A DNA stretch of 64,000 nucleotides from Isoetes taiwanensis. Lineage: Eukaryota > Streptophyta > Lycopodiopsida > Isoetales > Isoetaceae. Location of the stretch: NCBI GenBank assembly GCA_021234155.1, contig JAJEKV010000079.1, positions 1,366,789-1,430,788 on the forward strand. Direction: 5' to 3'. The notes under the pieces are model-generated. The model ran no database searches and had not been told where the DNA came from. It saw only the letters and a program-made list of their open reading frames with translations. Below, piece after piece: positions 45,951 through 56,825 of this stretch. Position 1 is the first letter of the stretch; every line of letters begins with the position of its first letter. A program made the translations under genes and the position numbers.

Positions 45951-48900
45951 GAAACAAAAAGCTTCACCTATTAGATTTTTTCCACCCAATTGAATAATGG
46001 CACGTCGTCCAGAAAAAAAAAAAAAATCAATGATTAACATAAGAAAACCATTATTTTTTTATTAAATTTTTTTCCCCAACAAAAAAATTTTCATTGCCAA
46101 TGTAATCTAGTTGGCTTAATGTCAATTAGTATACCATATGCCCCCAAATTAAACTTTCAATCTTTATCTGCGTGTCAATGCATGCATTTGTCCACGTGTT
46201 CCCAATCTTTTTTCCTTTCCTCTTAATTGAAGGACTTGTCATTTATTTGGCACACTCCAGTCCATGGTACCTATGATAGGAGATGCTCCATGTGATTTAT
46301 ATTACATGTGAAAGATTTCAGGTCCCTATCACAACCCCAATGTTAACCAATCTGAATTGTGATCTTAAGGCAATAGATTTCAAAGTGTTTACTACTAGAC
46401 TTGATATGCCTTGGGAAATGTGACGATCAAAGATATTGATATTGAAAATTTGATCAGAAATGTAGTTGGGTTTTTTATTATTGAAGTTCTACAACATAGA
46501 GAATATTATATGAAACAACTGCATACTTTGTTATGTAATTCGACAAGACTGGTTATGTTAAGACTGGTAATGACAAAGAAATTCGATAGATTTATGCTCA
46601 TTCAATAGCTAAAATTTGATTGAGAATGAGAAGGAGAAGGAGAAGGAGTTTTTATGTGCCACATTGGCAGCATCCTATTGGATATATGACGCACTCATCG
46701 CATCTCGATTGAACAATTGCATACTTTTCCTCGTATGTTTGAATTTCCATCTGTTACGAACTTCTTATAGCATCAATTCTCTCTATCTTGACCTTTCTTT
46801 TCATTATCTATGCACCTCTTTGGTCATCCCAAGGGCAAACCCCTAAGGATGGGAAGTACAACTAAGAGAGAGTTATGATTTGAGGGCTCAGGTTAAAGCT
46901 AGAGCTAAAGGCAACTGAAAGCATCGTTCACCACTTTCTTTCTATTTGCTGTGGTAGTTTGTGGTGATAGTCGAGTAGGAGTTGTATTTCCATACATGCA
47001 GAAGTCGGAACCCTCTGGACTTTGAAGCTTATAGCATTTTAAAGATGCATCCTAGAAATTTGAGTCCATCTGATGGTTTGCATCGTCCTCAAATGATTTG
47101 GGAATGATTTCGGCTTCTCTACCCTTTTATCTTGTATATTTTATAATAGTCAAGCGAGTTGTTGTTTTGTCTGGGTTATTTTCTATTAGATTCCTAGATG
47201 CTTGAGCATTAGTGATGGGTAGCTCACTGACCTTCGGCTTCTTTGCCCTGTATACTTACCTGGAATTGAACTAAAAAATCAAGTACTTGTATGACATGAA
47301 CTAGCCGAGCAAAGTGTGGTGGATGTTAGTGATGAAGCAAACTTAAAATTTTGAATCCTAGAGACGGTGTTAACAGAAAAGTTTCTACAACAAATAAAAA
47401 CTTCATTTCAGGTACTTTTAGAACTAGCTCAACATACCTTGATGAGCTTCTTTGGCCTGTGCAACTGCCATATCGAACAATCCATCCATGAGCAACTCCA
47501 TAGTAAATCTTTACAAATGTGTCAACCTGTAAAAATAATCACAAATTTTGCATTGTCCTTCCATATTGAAGGGGTTTGTAAGAAGAGCAGCTTTGGGTTA
47601 ATCTACCTCTGGACGAGATGTAAGTATTGATCTAAAGCCCTCAACCTTTGCAAACTACTTTCTTCAAATTTTTATAAAATAAATAGCTTCTGTCCATTGC
47701 ATCTATACTTTTATGTCCCCGATATGACCGTGGCAGATGACGCTCTCACCCTATCGGCCTCAGAGTGCCATAATCATCTCTAGGGAAGGGTAGCCTCCTC
47801 TTCAGCAAGATGAGGATAGGAATGGTAGAAATAGGGTGGGGCTGCCATGTTTCACGCACTTAAGAGTCGTGAAAATGTTAAAATGGTCAAAATTTGGTCT
47901 AATTTGTTCAATCAAGATATCAATGGATACTTAATCAGATATGCGATAGAACTGTCAAAAAATTGCCCTTAAAAAGTCTAGGATTAAAGAATTATATGGC
48001 TTCAAATTCATGGGGGTGCAAGCGCCTCCATCACCATAAATGTGGCCTGTTACACCGTGTCTGGAGCCTACTTTCGAGCCCCCAAAAAGCCTGCCCTCGC
48101 TAACTAGAATTTCCAAGTTTCATGTAATCATGATCCAGACCTCGCTAACTGACAGACCTCGGCTCGCCATATGCGAAACCCTAGTCCCTTACACAAGGTT
48201 CCGCCTCACATCCCCTCATGGACTGGCATCGCGGTGCCAGCTTGGCCGACGGCCTCACGCAAATATTGTATTCGCGAAGCCCAATATTGCCATCATGGTC
48301 GAATGGTCCCTGAATGCTAGTACAGGGACCATCATTCGCTACCACATCTCGCCCCTTTGCCCACTTTTGCCAAAAAAACTCTCTCCTCTAAGACGATCGA
48401 TCTACCCCCAAAACATTTCTCCACAGAATTTGGGAGGATCATGGATTTGAATGCCTCGCATAATTGAACAGATCATGCCATTTTGGGCTTTAAAAGGGGA
48501 AGATTTCTGCTTCAAATAGCATCTTTTGCGAAGTCTAAAGCTAGTTTCAGCCTGCAACAATTCGTTTGCCTACTTGCAGGGGGATAAGGTTTTTTATTCC
48601 AAGTTCTTTGATTGTATATAGAATTTAGTTCATCTAATTCATCTAATTCACGTCCTCTTGGTCAGCAGCATAATGGAAGGGCAATGGAGGCATGGGGTAG
48701 GTAATACAGGAAGCGCCTATCGTAACCTTCCCACTACACTATCTTCTCCAAAGAAGAGAGAGCGTCGTTCTTCTGGCTCCTCTCTTTACATTGAAGAACT
48801 GCTTTTATATATGCCATATAGTAACTAACTTTATGTCTATCTCTCTTCTATTAAGTGTTTTTTTTGTGGTTGTTGGGCCATTTTGTGAAAGGCATTTTCT

Positions 48901-48954
48901 GGAATCAGCAATATGATCGCCCCTGAGGCACTATGAATGAAAGATGTTATTGCA
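45951..48954. other. No recognisable gene; one strong hairpin
   Basis: AT-rich at the left, GC-richer around 47700-48450. A 136-residue plus-strand frame at 48040-48450 has no recognised motif. A perfect 10-bp hairpin (ATGGTCCCTG at 48303-48312, CAGGGACCAT at 48323-48332) lies within it. A GAGAAG(n) purine run is at about 46621-46650. Confidence 0.35.
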
Positions 48955-49244
48955 CTACAATATGTAACTACACAAGTAAGTTTTTTGGCTGTTTGGTACC
49001 ATGGGCTTTTTGGCCATTAACGATATTAAGGAACATCTAAGGATTCCCATTGGTAAATTTGCATCATATTCTTCTATTGTCGTCCGAGTCATAACCATCC
49101 TGCATGAATTGTCAATATTTAATAATAACTCATACGGTTCTGTCCATCCAAACCACAAGCAAGAAATTGCATACTTATCTGTAGCATGCATGTTCAAAGA
49201 GAGAGCTGGTGTTGCCTCTTGGACCTGCAGAAACATTAAGTGTT
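48955..49244 (-). other. Exon-like open frame of unknown identity
   Basis: On the minus strand a good acceptor (TTTCTGCAG, about 49242) opens a frame of about 90 codons: VQEATPALSLNMHATDKYAI, then CLWFGWTEPYELLLNIDNSC, MTRTTIEEYDANLPMGIL and a tail. The composition looks protein-like, but I do not recognise it and found no partner exons. It may be one exon of a gene or of a pseudogene. Confidence 0.3.
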
Positions 49245-49321
49245 ACCAAATGTTCTATTGAGAAGATATAGTATAGACTAAAAGATGTATACATGTGCCA
49301 TGTCTACTCTCCAAGCCTTGA

Positions 49322-49371
49322 AGAATACAACTCGCTATGCTAATTGAATACAACCCTCTATGCTAATTGAC
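49322..49371. repeat. 24-bp tandem duplication
   Basis: GAATACAACTCGCTATGCTA and ATT, then GAATACAACCCTCTATGCTA and ATT, lie head to tail just beyond the 3' end of the pogo-like transposase. Confidence 0.8.
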
Positions 49372-49594
49372 CAAGGGTTGACCTCTTCTCCCTCACATAA
49401 GTGAGTGTCCTCGAGACTACACTCCACATCTTGTGTTTGGGTTTGTGCCAAGCTGCCATGACACGTACGCACATAGTCTGGTTGGCTGTTTGGCATATAG
49501 GCCTGAGAATTCTCCTCATCCACAATAGATGTAAGGCAATGAACATACTCTTGCCTTGTCTTTGTCTCATCCTATTCCTAGCAGCCAATCTCCT

Positions 49595-50820
49595 TTATTT
49601 TGCAGCCTCGTTCAATGGTCTTTGACAACTAAATATAGCCTGAAACCTGGATTGGCGTACTGGATACATGAACTTCCTCAACCCCCTAGTGCTGGCCTCA
49701 TACCAGGCCTTTGCTTGCTTTCTACTCTCCCTTTCTGCCCTGTTTGCAGCAGCCCTTCGGCTAGTCTCCTCCTTCTCAATCCTCCTCCTTGCTGCCTCAA
49801 CCTTCATGAGGGCTAGTTGTTCCCTCTTAAGCCTTTCAACCTCTTTCCTCCTTGCCTTCTCTGCTAGTACTAGTGCTTGGCAGATTAGGAGCAATGCCGC
49901 TCCTTCTCGAGGCTGTCCCTTGTGTATTCTAAGCTGCTTGGACTTGTGAACTTTGGCCACAATTCAGATCCATGCCCTGTTGTAGCAAGACCTATTGCAT
50001 GGTCCCATATGAGCCCCCAACATATTCACCTGATGCCTATACATGCTCCTCCAATCGCAGGTTCACATCTTGCATCTTGTATCCCTCTGGAACATGCTCT
50101 TCCATGTCTAAGCCTTGCAAATATGGCTCGAATTGCTCTTATGGTTCATGCATAACATTGGGAACAACATTCCCATGTTCTTCTCCAACCTCATTTGGTG
50201 GTTGTTCAATGGGTGATGCTGGCACATACACATCTTCCCTTGGCAAACCTCGACCCTTCCCTTCCAGGAACTACCCTTGTTAGGTTGAATGGCCATACCC
50301 TAGTTTCCATAAAACTTGCCTTTATGTTGGAGACTGTTAGACCAGCTGCAATGGACTGGGAAATCAGTTCAACTATGCCTTCCCTCTTTGGCTCTGTCCT
50401 ATCCTTCTTGACCATGTAGTCTGGTCTAAATCTTTTGAATGCAGCTTTGAATGGTGCAAAGTGGTTGCAGCCTATGTGATGTGGGTGCAGGTAACAGGGC
50501 CAAATGTATGACCATCTCTTTGGCAGCAGGGATGACATCCAGTTCCACATGGCTGCCATAACCATCCTGCAATATGAGATGAGGTCGATCAGGTGAGACC
50601 CCTCCAGGAACTCTAGACTGGAAATGGGACAGCCATGACTTAAACAATTTAGTGATCATCCAAGCTGATTCCTGCACTGCTTGAATTGCTCCCTCTTCAC
50701 ACCTTGTTATATTGTCTTGCCTCATCCTTGTACCCTTGAAAATATACAGATTAGGCATCCTGAACTTCTGAATTGGCACACACTAGACTAGTTACCCATT
50801 TCCTTGTAAACATCACTAAA
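49595..50820 (-). pseudogene. pogo/Tigger-like transposase, C-terminal part
   Basis: Minus-strand pieces of a DDE_1 transposase: WVTSLVCANSE, then MPNLYIFKGTRM, then SWLSHFQSR and PHLILQDGYGSHVELDVI with LALLPAPTSHRLQPL, followed by APFKAAFKRFRPDYMVKKDR and a long Arg/Glu-rich coiled-coil tail (LEKARRKEVERLKREQLALM-type, 49600-49960). The QDGYGSH block carries the second catalytic Asp of the DDE triad ('LDGH.SH' in the family). Frame changes at about 50770, 50430 and 50210 and stops show decay. The N-terminal half lies 3.3 kb away at 54116-54475, separated by an inserted element. Confidence 0.8.
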
Positions 50821-51322
50821 CAAGATTGCAAATTAAACGGGAGTGTTGCAGAACTCCCGTTTTAAAGATTCCCTTTAAAAAAACACCATGCTCTTAAAAT
50901 TGGCCTTTTTTAGATAAACTTGAGAATTTCAAAAGGTTCAGTTTTTTTTTTCCCTCATTTTGGCTCCTCGTTAAGTGACACTTTGTTTTTTGCAAAGAAG
51001 CATCCTTAAGAATGACAAAATGTAGATGTGAATACATAATCTCTGAAAATGAGATATCAAAAACATCAAAATAGAGAAGAAAAAATAATAACTATTTCTT
51101 TGAATTTTTTCAGTACATCAATTTGGCACCCTCAAAATTTGGTCTGTATTGAACAATATGCTCGTCAGACGTTGCAACTGGGTATATGTCCCAAGTCTCC
51201 ACGTGTAGTTGTCCCTCAAGCATATTTGACATGTTTTGACGTTCTATTGGCTGAATAAAAAAACAAAAAAATATTCAAGTAAACAAATGAACACTAGGAC
51301 ACAAAAAACCAATAATGTAAAA

Positions 51323-51480
51323 ACAAAAGTGTATTCTGGAATACACTTTTGTTTTTCTAAAATACAGACGTGTATTCCAGAATACACTTTGAATTGTGAG
51401 AAAGCAAAATTGTATTCGAGAATACACCTTTGCTTTCCTGAGAAAGCAAAGGTGTATTCTAGAAATACACCTTTGCTTTC
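51323..51480. repeat. Left palindrome array in the hAT-like element
   Basis: Four inverted repeats of the type AAAGTGTATTCTGGAATACA plus CTTT lie at 51323-51352, about 51371-51391, about 51411-51433 and about 51447-51480. The core GTATTC N GAATAC is kept while flanks vary. Confidence 0.85.
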
Positions 51481-51928
51481 CTGAATTCACGTCTACATTC
51501 CTGACCAGTGTGTTACATTCAAGGAGGTGACCTGATTAAAAGTATTTTGGCTTGTCCAGGAGGTACGATTAATGAACAAGTACAACATGGCATAAGACAT
51601 TTTGGGGTTTCCCTAACACACCTAATTTGGCTATGGCTTACCATCTCCCTTAAGAACAGGTTGGACCTTGTGGCTTGAGTCTTTTCCATAAATGCCTAAA
51701 GAGGATTTTTCCAATTAATTTTCTCATTGATCTTGATAAAATACCAAATGTTACTTAGCCATAATTTTTTTGTTCATCTTTCTTGCTTTGGATCATGTAA
51801 ATGAACTCATCGGTAGCATGCATGGATTAGGATATAAAAACGCAAAGCAATATATTCAATAAAACAAGGAGATACATCAGAAAATAGTCCTTTTCACTAA
51901 ACTAAGGCGTACAACTCTAAAGTCCACA

Positions 51929-53309
51929 TCAGCTAGTTGCAAGGCTATCACACCAACCAGAGGGCATGAAAATATACAACTCATCATCAAGGGGTTGGGG
52001 AGATAAAAATGGACTGGCAAGTTGCAACAAGACATAATCACATGTTATCAGATACAAGATACAAGGTTTGGGGGATAATGAGCATGTCCTGCACCAACAT
52101 CTGAAACTATTAGAACTGTATTTGTTATGCTGTCCAGATCCATCTTCATGTATCAATTTAGGCTTGGAATTCAGCCATCTTACACTTATTTGACACTGTT
52201 GTTGATTTTGCAAATCCTTGATGAGTGAAAGACTATGAGAACTGGCGTTTCTTTTAAGTGCCATAAATCAGAGTTGCATATACTGTCCTTGTAGAGCTCT
52301 GGCCCAACATCTACAGGTTTTATTCATCGTGCTTTGCAATTCTATGGCAGTCTTACTTCATTGTTCAACTATCATGTTGCTGTTTATTCAGCTTTCTTTG
52401 ACATACTCATGTTGCTGCATGTGTGCAATGAAGCCACATTTTGCTCCAATTCTGCAAAAAATTACACAAATTCCACTATTTAAAACTAGAAAATACTTTG
52501 AAAGGCACAAGCCTAATATAGTAGAAGACAGAACCATTCGCAAGGAGATTTTGCAACCAACACAAAAAAAATTGCAACCAGAACCATGCTCCAGACATTA
52601 ATAAAGGTCTGCGGCCACACAAACGCTTTGCCTTCATCAACAAACCCCGCAAAGCCATGTATACAATCTTACATTGTCCGTCAATATCTTGACAGAAATA
52701 TGTTGCATTTGCTGAGTCTAAAATAAGAGCAGAGGCAATTTTTGCAGAAGATATCCTGCATGACATCGGTACCCGAACTTGGTCGTAATTCTTTTAATGT
52801 CATTGGTCGAACTTGGCAAACTGCACATAAAATGAAGAAGCAGAGGGATCCATGCGAACGCTGATTCTGACAGTCCATATCAAATGCTATATCATGAAAT
52901 AACTATCAATCCAACTATCATTGCCCATGGTGTTTCCAAAATTTCGGTTTTTATAGAGATCTGCATCTGAAGCAATTCCAGAACAACTGGCTGCTGCATG
53001 ACTAAAGATTAAACTTATCTTGGAAACGTACGAAAACAAAAAATTACAGAGATCAGACTGTTTGATACTTAGTCTCAAGTTTCTGAAATTTTTGCATGCA
53101 AATATAAAAAAGACTTTGATTCAGTTTACTTCCTAGTTATGTATTCTGCGATTTACACAAGAGGAGATCGTGCTACAGTGCAGACCGGAAGGCCATGAAA
53201 AAACCCTAAATCTAAGAACCTGAAGCTTACCAGAGCCGCCAGAACCGCCAGGGTTTCGGATTCACCATGCCAGAGCCAAAGTAGACCATGGATGAAGTAG
53301 ATCGCCCGA
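51929..53309 (-). other. Gene-like sequence carried in the hAT-like element
   Basis: On the minus strand a short coding-like first exon starts at an ATG near 53290 (MVYFGSGMVNPKPW then RFWRLW) and meets a good donor, CTCTG|GTAAGC, near 53228. Further along are acceptor-like sites and exon-like frames: about 52766-52520 ([19 protein letters not shown] then QDIDGQCKIVYMALRG) and about 52460 (after TTTTTTGCAG, LEQNVASLHTC). A 111-residue frame lies at 52264-51929. I do not recognise the protein. The arrangement suggests a host-gene segment captured by the element or an older insertion; it may be non-functional. Confidence 0.35.
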
Positions 53310-53365
53310 CCAAATCAGTTGAGGCAGAGAAAAAAATTCGCCTCCTCTCCCGTTGTCGCTGAAAA

Positions 53366-53750
53366 CGTATTCTGGAATACAAAGTGTATTCCAGAATAAC
53401 TTTTCCACTTTCATGTGCAACCACGATCCAGTATCCCTACCTCCAAAAAAGAAACAAAAACAATCCCTTTTATTATTTAGCACCATAATCCTGTATCCCC
53501 ATAAAATAAACAAAATAAAATCGCAAGGTCGTTGAAATTTATTGAAGATACTGAAGAACCTAGTTGATGTCGCTTGGTTTTCCCCTGTCGCTATCCAGAA
53601 TAGGAAATATATTACAGATCACTGTTGAGTCTCAAAATTTTGTACAACAAAAGTGTATTTCCGAATACACTTTAGATTTCGAGCAAAACCTAAAGTGTAT
53701 TCCGAATACACTTTTGTTATCCTCGAATAGTAAAAGTATATTTCGGAATA
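53366..53750. repeat. Right palindrome array in the hAT-like element
   Basis: Palindromes of the same family as in the left array: about 53368-53396 (two half-units), 53650-53671, 53694-53718 and 53727-53751, e.g. AAAGTGTATTCCGAATACAC plus TTTT. Together with the left array they flank the gene-like interior. Confidence 0.85.
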
Positions 53751-54115
53751 TAATTTTGGTACTTTGAAATATTATATCATTAAAAAATGGCTCATTTTAA
53801 CCTAAAAGTTACCTTTTTGGAATACAAGTCCAAGCTAGCAAAACGTTGTGTAGGATGTACACTTAAATTAGTGGTTTTCTCGAAAAACACACTGCAGGTA
53901 AATTCTAACTGTTAGGAAAAGCGTCACTTTGACATAGTCAATTTTCTCTTTGCATAAAAAATTGAGTGATTTTGGGGGGGTCAAAATGCAATTTTATGAT
54001 CAAAATATAAATTTTACCTCATTTTAGCTCTTTTTTTGGAAAAAAAGGGAATCTTTGAGGAATATTCCTTTTGCTCCCGTTTCAATGATTTGCTCCCGTT
54101 TAATATGCAACCTTG

Positions 54116-54480
54116 TTACTAGCCCACTAACCCTATTCTCCCCTTTCCTTGCAATTATCCTCAACCCCTTCACTTTTCTAACTTGGATCTCTGTCTTGTC
54201 TGCATTCTAGATTCTTGAGAGGGGGAAGTTATACTCATCATACACCTCGTTCAGCCCTGTGTAGAAGCTATCTAAGCTGGCTTGATTCATTGCTCGGGCA
54301 CGTAACACCTTCAATGTTTCGGCACTCCTGAGAGAAATCTTAGGGTGTCTTTGCTTGAAAAACTTCCACCATTCGCTCCCTGACACACCATCAAAGGCCG
54401 AATTATCCCCCTTTGCCATCTCGGTTGTATGCTCCTTCACAACGGCTAGTGTCACTCCCATCCCCTTCTCTACCCTGCCT
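54116..54480 (-). pseudogene. pogo/Tigger-like transposase, N-terminal part
   Basis: The minus strand encodes the CENP-B/Tc5-type helix-turn-helix part: GMGVTLAVVKEHTTEMAKG, then SGSEWWKFFKQRHPKISLRS and ARAMNQASLDSFYTGLNEVY ending NFPLSRI. In the family this is followed by 'WNADETG.Q', the first catalytic Asp; here the Trp is a stop (TAG) and the motif reads NADKTEIQ, so it is inactive. The frame runs on as ARKG up to the insertion site of the hAT-like element. This domain binds the transposon ends. Confidence 0.8.
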
Positions 54481-54499
54481 ACTGGGTTGGTATCAGGAT

Positions 54500-55010
54500 C
54501 TGGGTGTGCCTAGTATTCTTCTTTGAAATCTGGCCATACAGTCAAATCCCTAATGGACGAAGGAGCATGACTTTGCCCATCCGCTTGGCTGGCCAGATGT
54601 CATCATATAATTCGACATACGGGTCCATCCCGGCCCACCTGGGTGGTCATGGATAGAAGGACTCTCTCGCATGGGAAAAGTAGCAAAAGCTAGAAAGAGA
54701 GGATCGCCGCCCGGTGGTGCACTTTCGGACCCACAAGTAGCGGTTATGTCCGGCTTGTCTTCTAGAGGGAAACCAAATGTGCCAAGGCTACCCTGGTAAT
54801 AGCGAGCAACCCCACCGCCCACTTCTCCCCTGTACAACCATTGAACACCTAAAAATGCCGGTACCCCCGGCAGGTCGGGCAGCCTGTGGCTCTGGGTGTT
54901 CCCATGTCTCCATGAGGAAGATGAGGTCCATGTTCATAGCTACCAATTGAGGCTATCGCCCTTCCCGCCACGGAAACCCCGACAGTTCATCCACCACCCG
55001 GAGGCACAAT
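54500..55010 (-). pseudogene. LINE endonuclease (EEP) relic
   Basis: Minus-strand pieces look like the N-terminal apurinic-endonuclease domain of a LINE ORF2: MDLIFLMETWEHPEPQA (the 'D...L.ETWE' block with a metal-binding Glu), then RGEVGGGVARYYQGSLG, then GSESAPPGGDPLFLAFATFP, and a DPY..LYDDI segment. Two or more frameshifts and a stop occur. It lies directly upstream, in the same direction, of the pogo-like transposase remnant, so one has replaced the 5' end of the other. No RT follows in this orientation. Confidence 0.6.
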
Positions 55011-55640
55011 TCCTATTGAGCGATGGGAGATGCTTGTGTAGTGTGTGTCACGGAAGGACCAAAGAGCGGGGAGCGGAGAAGTTCGGGGGGCGGACTTCGG
55101 ACAAGCGAAGCGGAGGCAACAGGCGACATTTGGGCGAGCGGGGAGCGTAATCGAGAGTTGTAGGGGCAGATTAAGTGAGGAGCAGGAGGCGAGGGGGTAG
55201 CATTTGGCTCGTATGCCGGCCGATGCGGATGCATCTCTAATTGAAATTCCAATTTCACTAACCTCTTTAAGTGCGTCCGATGGGTGGGTCGATCGTACGG
55301 GCATCCTAGCTTCAAGTTGAACAGACAAGCGACACTTGCATCACATTGGGAGGGGGGAATGGGACAGTGAGGAAGCAGAGTGGGGTTGGTACATCCGCAA
55401 TGGGGACATGGATATGAAGAGGCAATCAAGGATGCAATGTGGCAAGGTACTATTTGAAGTCATTTGTTATCAACTTTTTAGCCTAGACAAATTTCACAAA
55501 GCCTTTTTTATATCCCGACTTTGCTGGCCGCCGATCCCAAACAGCCTAATTTAACGGTGTTCCGAGCGTACACGTCACAGGATGGCAGGACGCATCTTCT
55601 CGCGCCCCATTTTTTTCCGTTCAAGTTTCTACATTCGGCA
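55011..55640. other. Upstream region of the CHCH gene; no gene seen
   Basis: GC-rich in 55011-55430, where a 138-residue minus-strand frame (Cys/Pro-rich) continues from the LINE relic and may be the end of its ORF1. 55440-55640 is AT-richer and should contain the CHCH gene promoter and 5' UTR; I see no certain TATA box. Confidence 0.4.
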
Positions 55641-56772
55641 ATGCCTCGTAACAAGCGTGGCAATGACGGTATGCTTAGATACTAAATTTTCTTTCTTTCT
55701 AACTATTCTTCTGCTTCTTATATACCATTCTGAAAGAAACATTCTAATGTACAGAGTGAAGTAAGTTTTAAGCATCTTTTTTCCCTTTTAAACAGGACGT
55801 AGATCTCAGTCTGCTCCCAGGCCTTCTAGACATAATAAACCAAGCATACCTCCTCAGCCCCAACCTGGTATATTTATGTCGGTTTTTCATATAAAGCATG
55901 CATAAAAATGCTGAAAAGTAACTAAATTGTTGTGTTGAAGGAATGTTTTAGTCAATGCAGGAGACCAAGTTCTTAATCCTGCTACAATCCAAAAAAGAGG
56001 TGGAGGATCTATACTGGGTTCCCTAGTGGGTACTGTGGCAGAAGGTGTGTATAATATTTGTTATGAAAAAAGAAGCACAAAAGCAAAATACTTAGAACAG
56101 TTTGGATAATTAAATGTTAAAACTAACATTAATGGTATATGCATGGCTGTGCTATGTATGTTACAGTTAGGAACATAAACAAATTATCTGTGTCTTATGT
56201 GCAAAAGGGATACACATAAGTTATGCATGTTGTCACTGATAAGGAGAGTAGGGTTTTGGCAGGGGTGGCATTTGGTACAGGAACTGCTGTGGCAAACAGG
56301 GCAGTAGATGCAGTTATGGGACCGCGCATAATTCACCATGAACACTCTGCCCCTCAGCCTCAACCATCAAATGAACAAACTGATAATGCCTGCAAAAATC
56401 TTGCACAGGCATTTCAGCAGGTAATTTTCCACTACACTTCCATGATTTGAAGTAAATACAGAAGCCCCTGCTCAATGTTTAGCCTGTAGCTCGTCATGTC
56501 TATAAACCCAAATGCATTCATGTTACGCTCTGTTAATAATTCGATATGGCTGCCCATGGTTCATCATCCAACCAAATTGATCTTCATGAAAATAAGCAAT
56601 GTGGGTAAAGAAAGCATTATACAGGGCAATAAATGTAGAATCAGACTTTGATGACATTTAGTTTACGTTTTTGTAGTGTATAAGCGAGAACCCAGGGCAG
56701 ATTGGTAATTGCCAGCAGTACCTTGAAATGTTGAATGAATGCAAGAGCAAAAATTTATCTAGCAGTCTTTAG
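55641..56772 (+). CDS. Twin-CX9C CHCH protein, CHCHD2/CHCHD10/MIX17-like
   Basis: Five exons (55641-55668, 55796-55867, 55961-56044, 56263-56420, 56677-56772) join in frame with GT-AG introns to a 145-residue protein. The start is MPRNKRGNDG, then a Pro/Arg/Ser-rich basic region, a Gly-rich hydrophobic segment (GGGSILGSLVGTVAEGVAFG), TAVANRAVDAVMGPR (residues 69-83) and a C-terminal CHCH fold with two CX9C pairs: Cys105/Cys115 and Cys126/Cys136. The AFGTG...AHRAVDAV block and twin CX9C are diagnostic of the CHCHD2/CHCHD10/yeast Mix17 family. These enter the mitochondrial intermembrane space, where oxidative folding by Mia40 forms two disulfides, and are linked to respiration and cristae; CHCHD2 is also reported in the nucleus. 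Exon phases are all consistent (phases 1, 1, 1, 0). A tRNA gene lies 53 bp beyond the stop. Confidence 0.92.
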
Positions 56773-56825
56773 TACCGCATCTATAATACAACAAGGAAAC
56801 AACAAAAGCAAATCTCAACATCAAA

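Larger units (their letters stand above)
50821..54115. mobile_element. Non-autonomous hAT-like element, 3.3 kb, inside the pogo-like gene
   Basis: Inverted ends: left CAAGATTGCAAATTAAACGG, and right, read on the minus strand, CAAGGTTGCATATTAAACGG. Further inward both ends have an inverted AAACGGGAG copy and AAAGATTCCCTTT. The right end fits the hAT terminal consensus C-A-R-N-G, and AAACGG is the known subterminal binding word of maize Ac transposase. Flanks TCACTAAA and TTACTAGC match at 5 of 8 and could be a mutated 8-bp target duplication; removing the element plus one flank copy restores the transposase reading frame across the site. No transposase ORF was found inside. The interior has two palindrome arrays (51323-51480 and 53366-53750) and gene-like sequence on the minus strand. 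Confidence 0.7.

Noticed and set aside
48040-48450. A 136-residue plus-strand frame
   Set aside because: No recognised domain, and composition consistent with GC-richer non-coding DNA.
51929-52264. 111-residue minus-strand frame in the hAT-like element as a stand-alone gene
   Set aside because: No motif and no support beyond openness; included only as part of the gene-like cargo.
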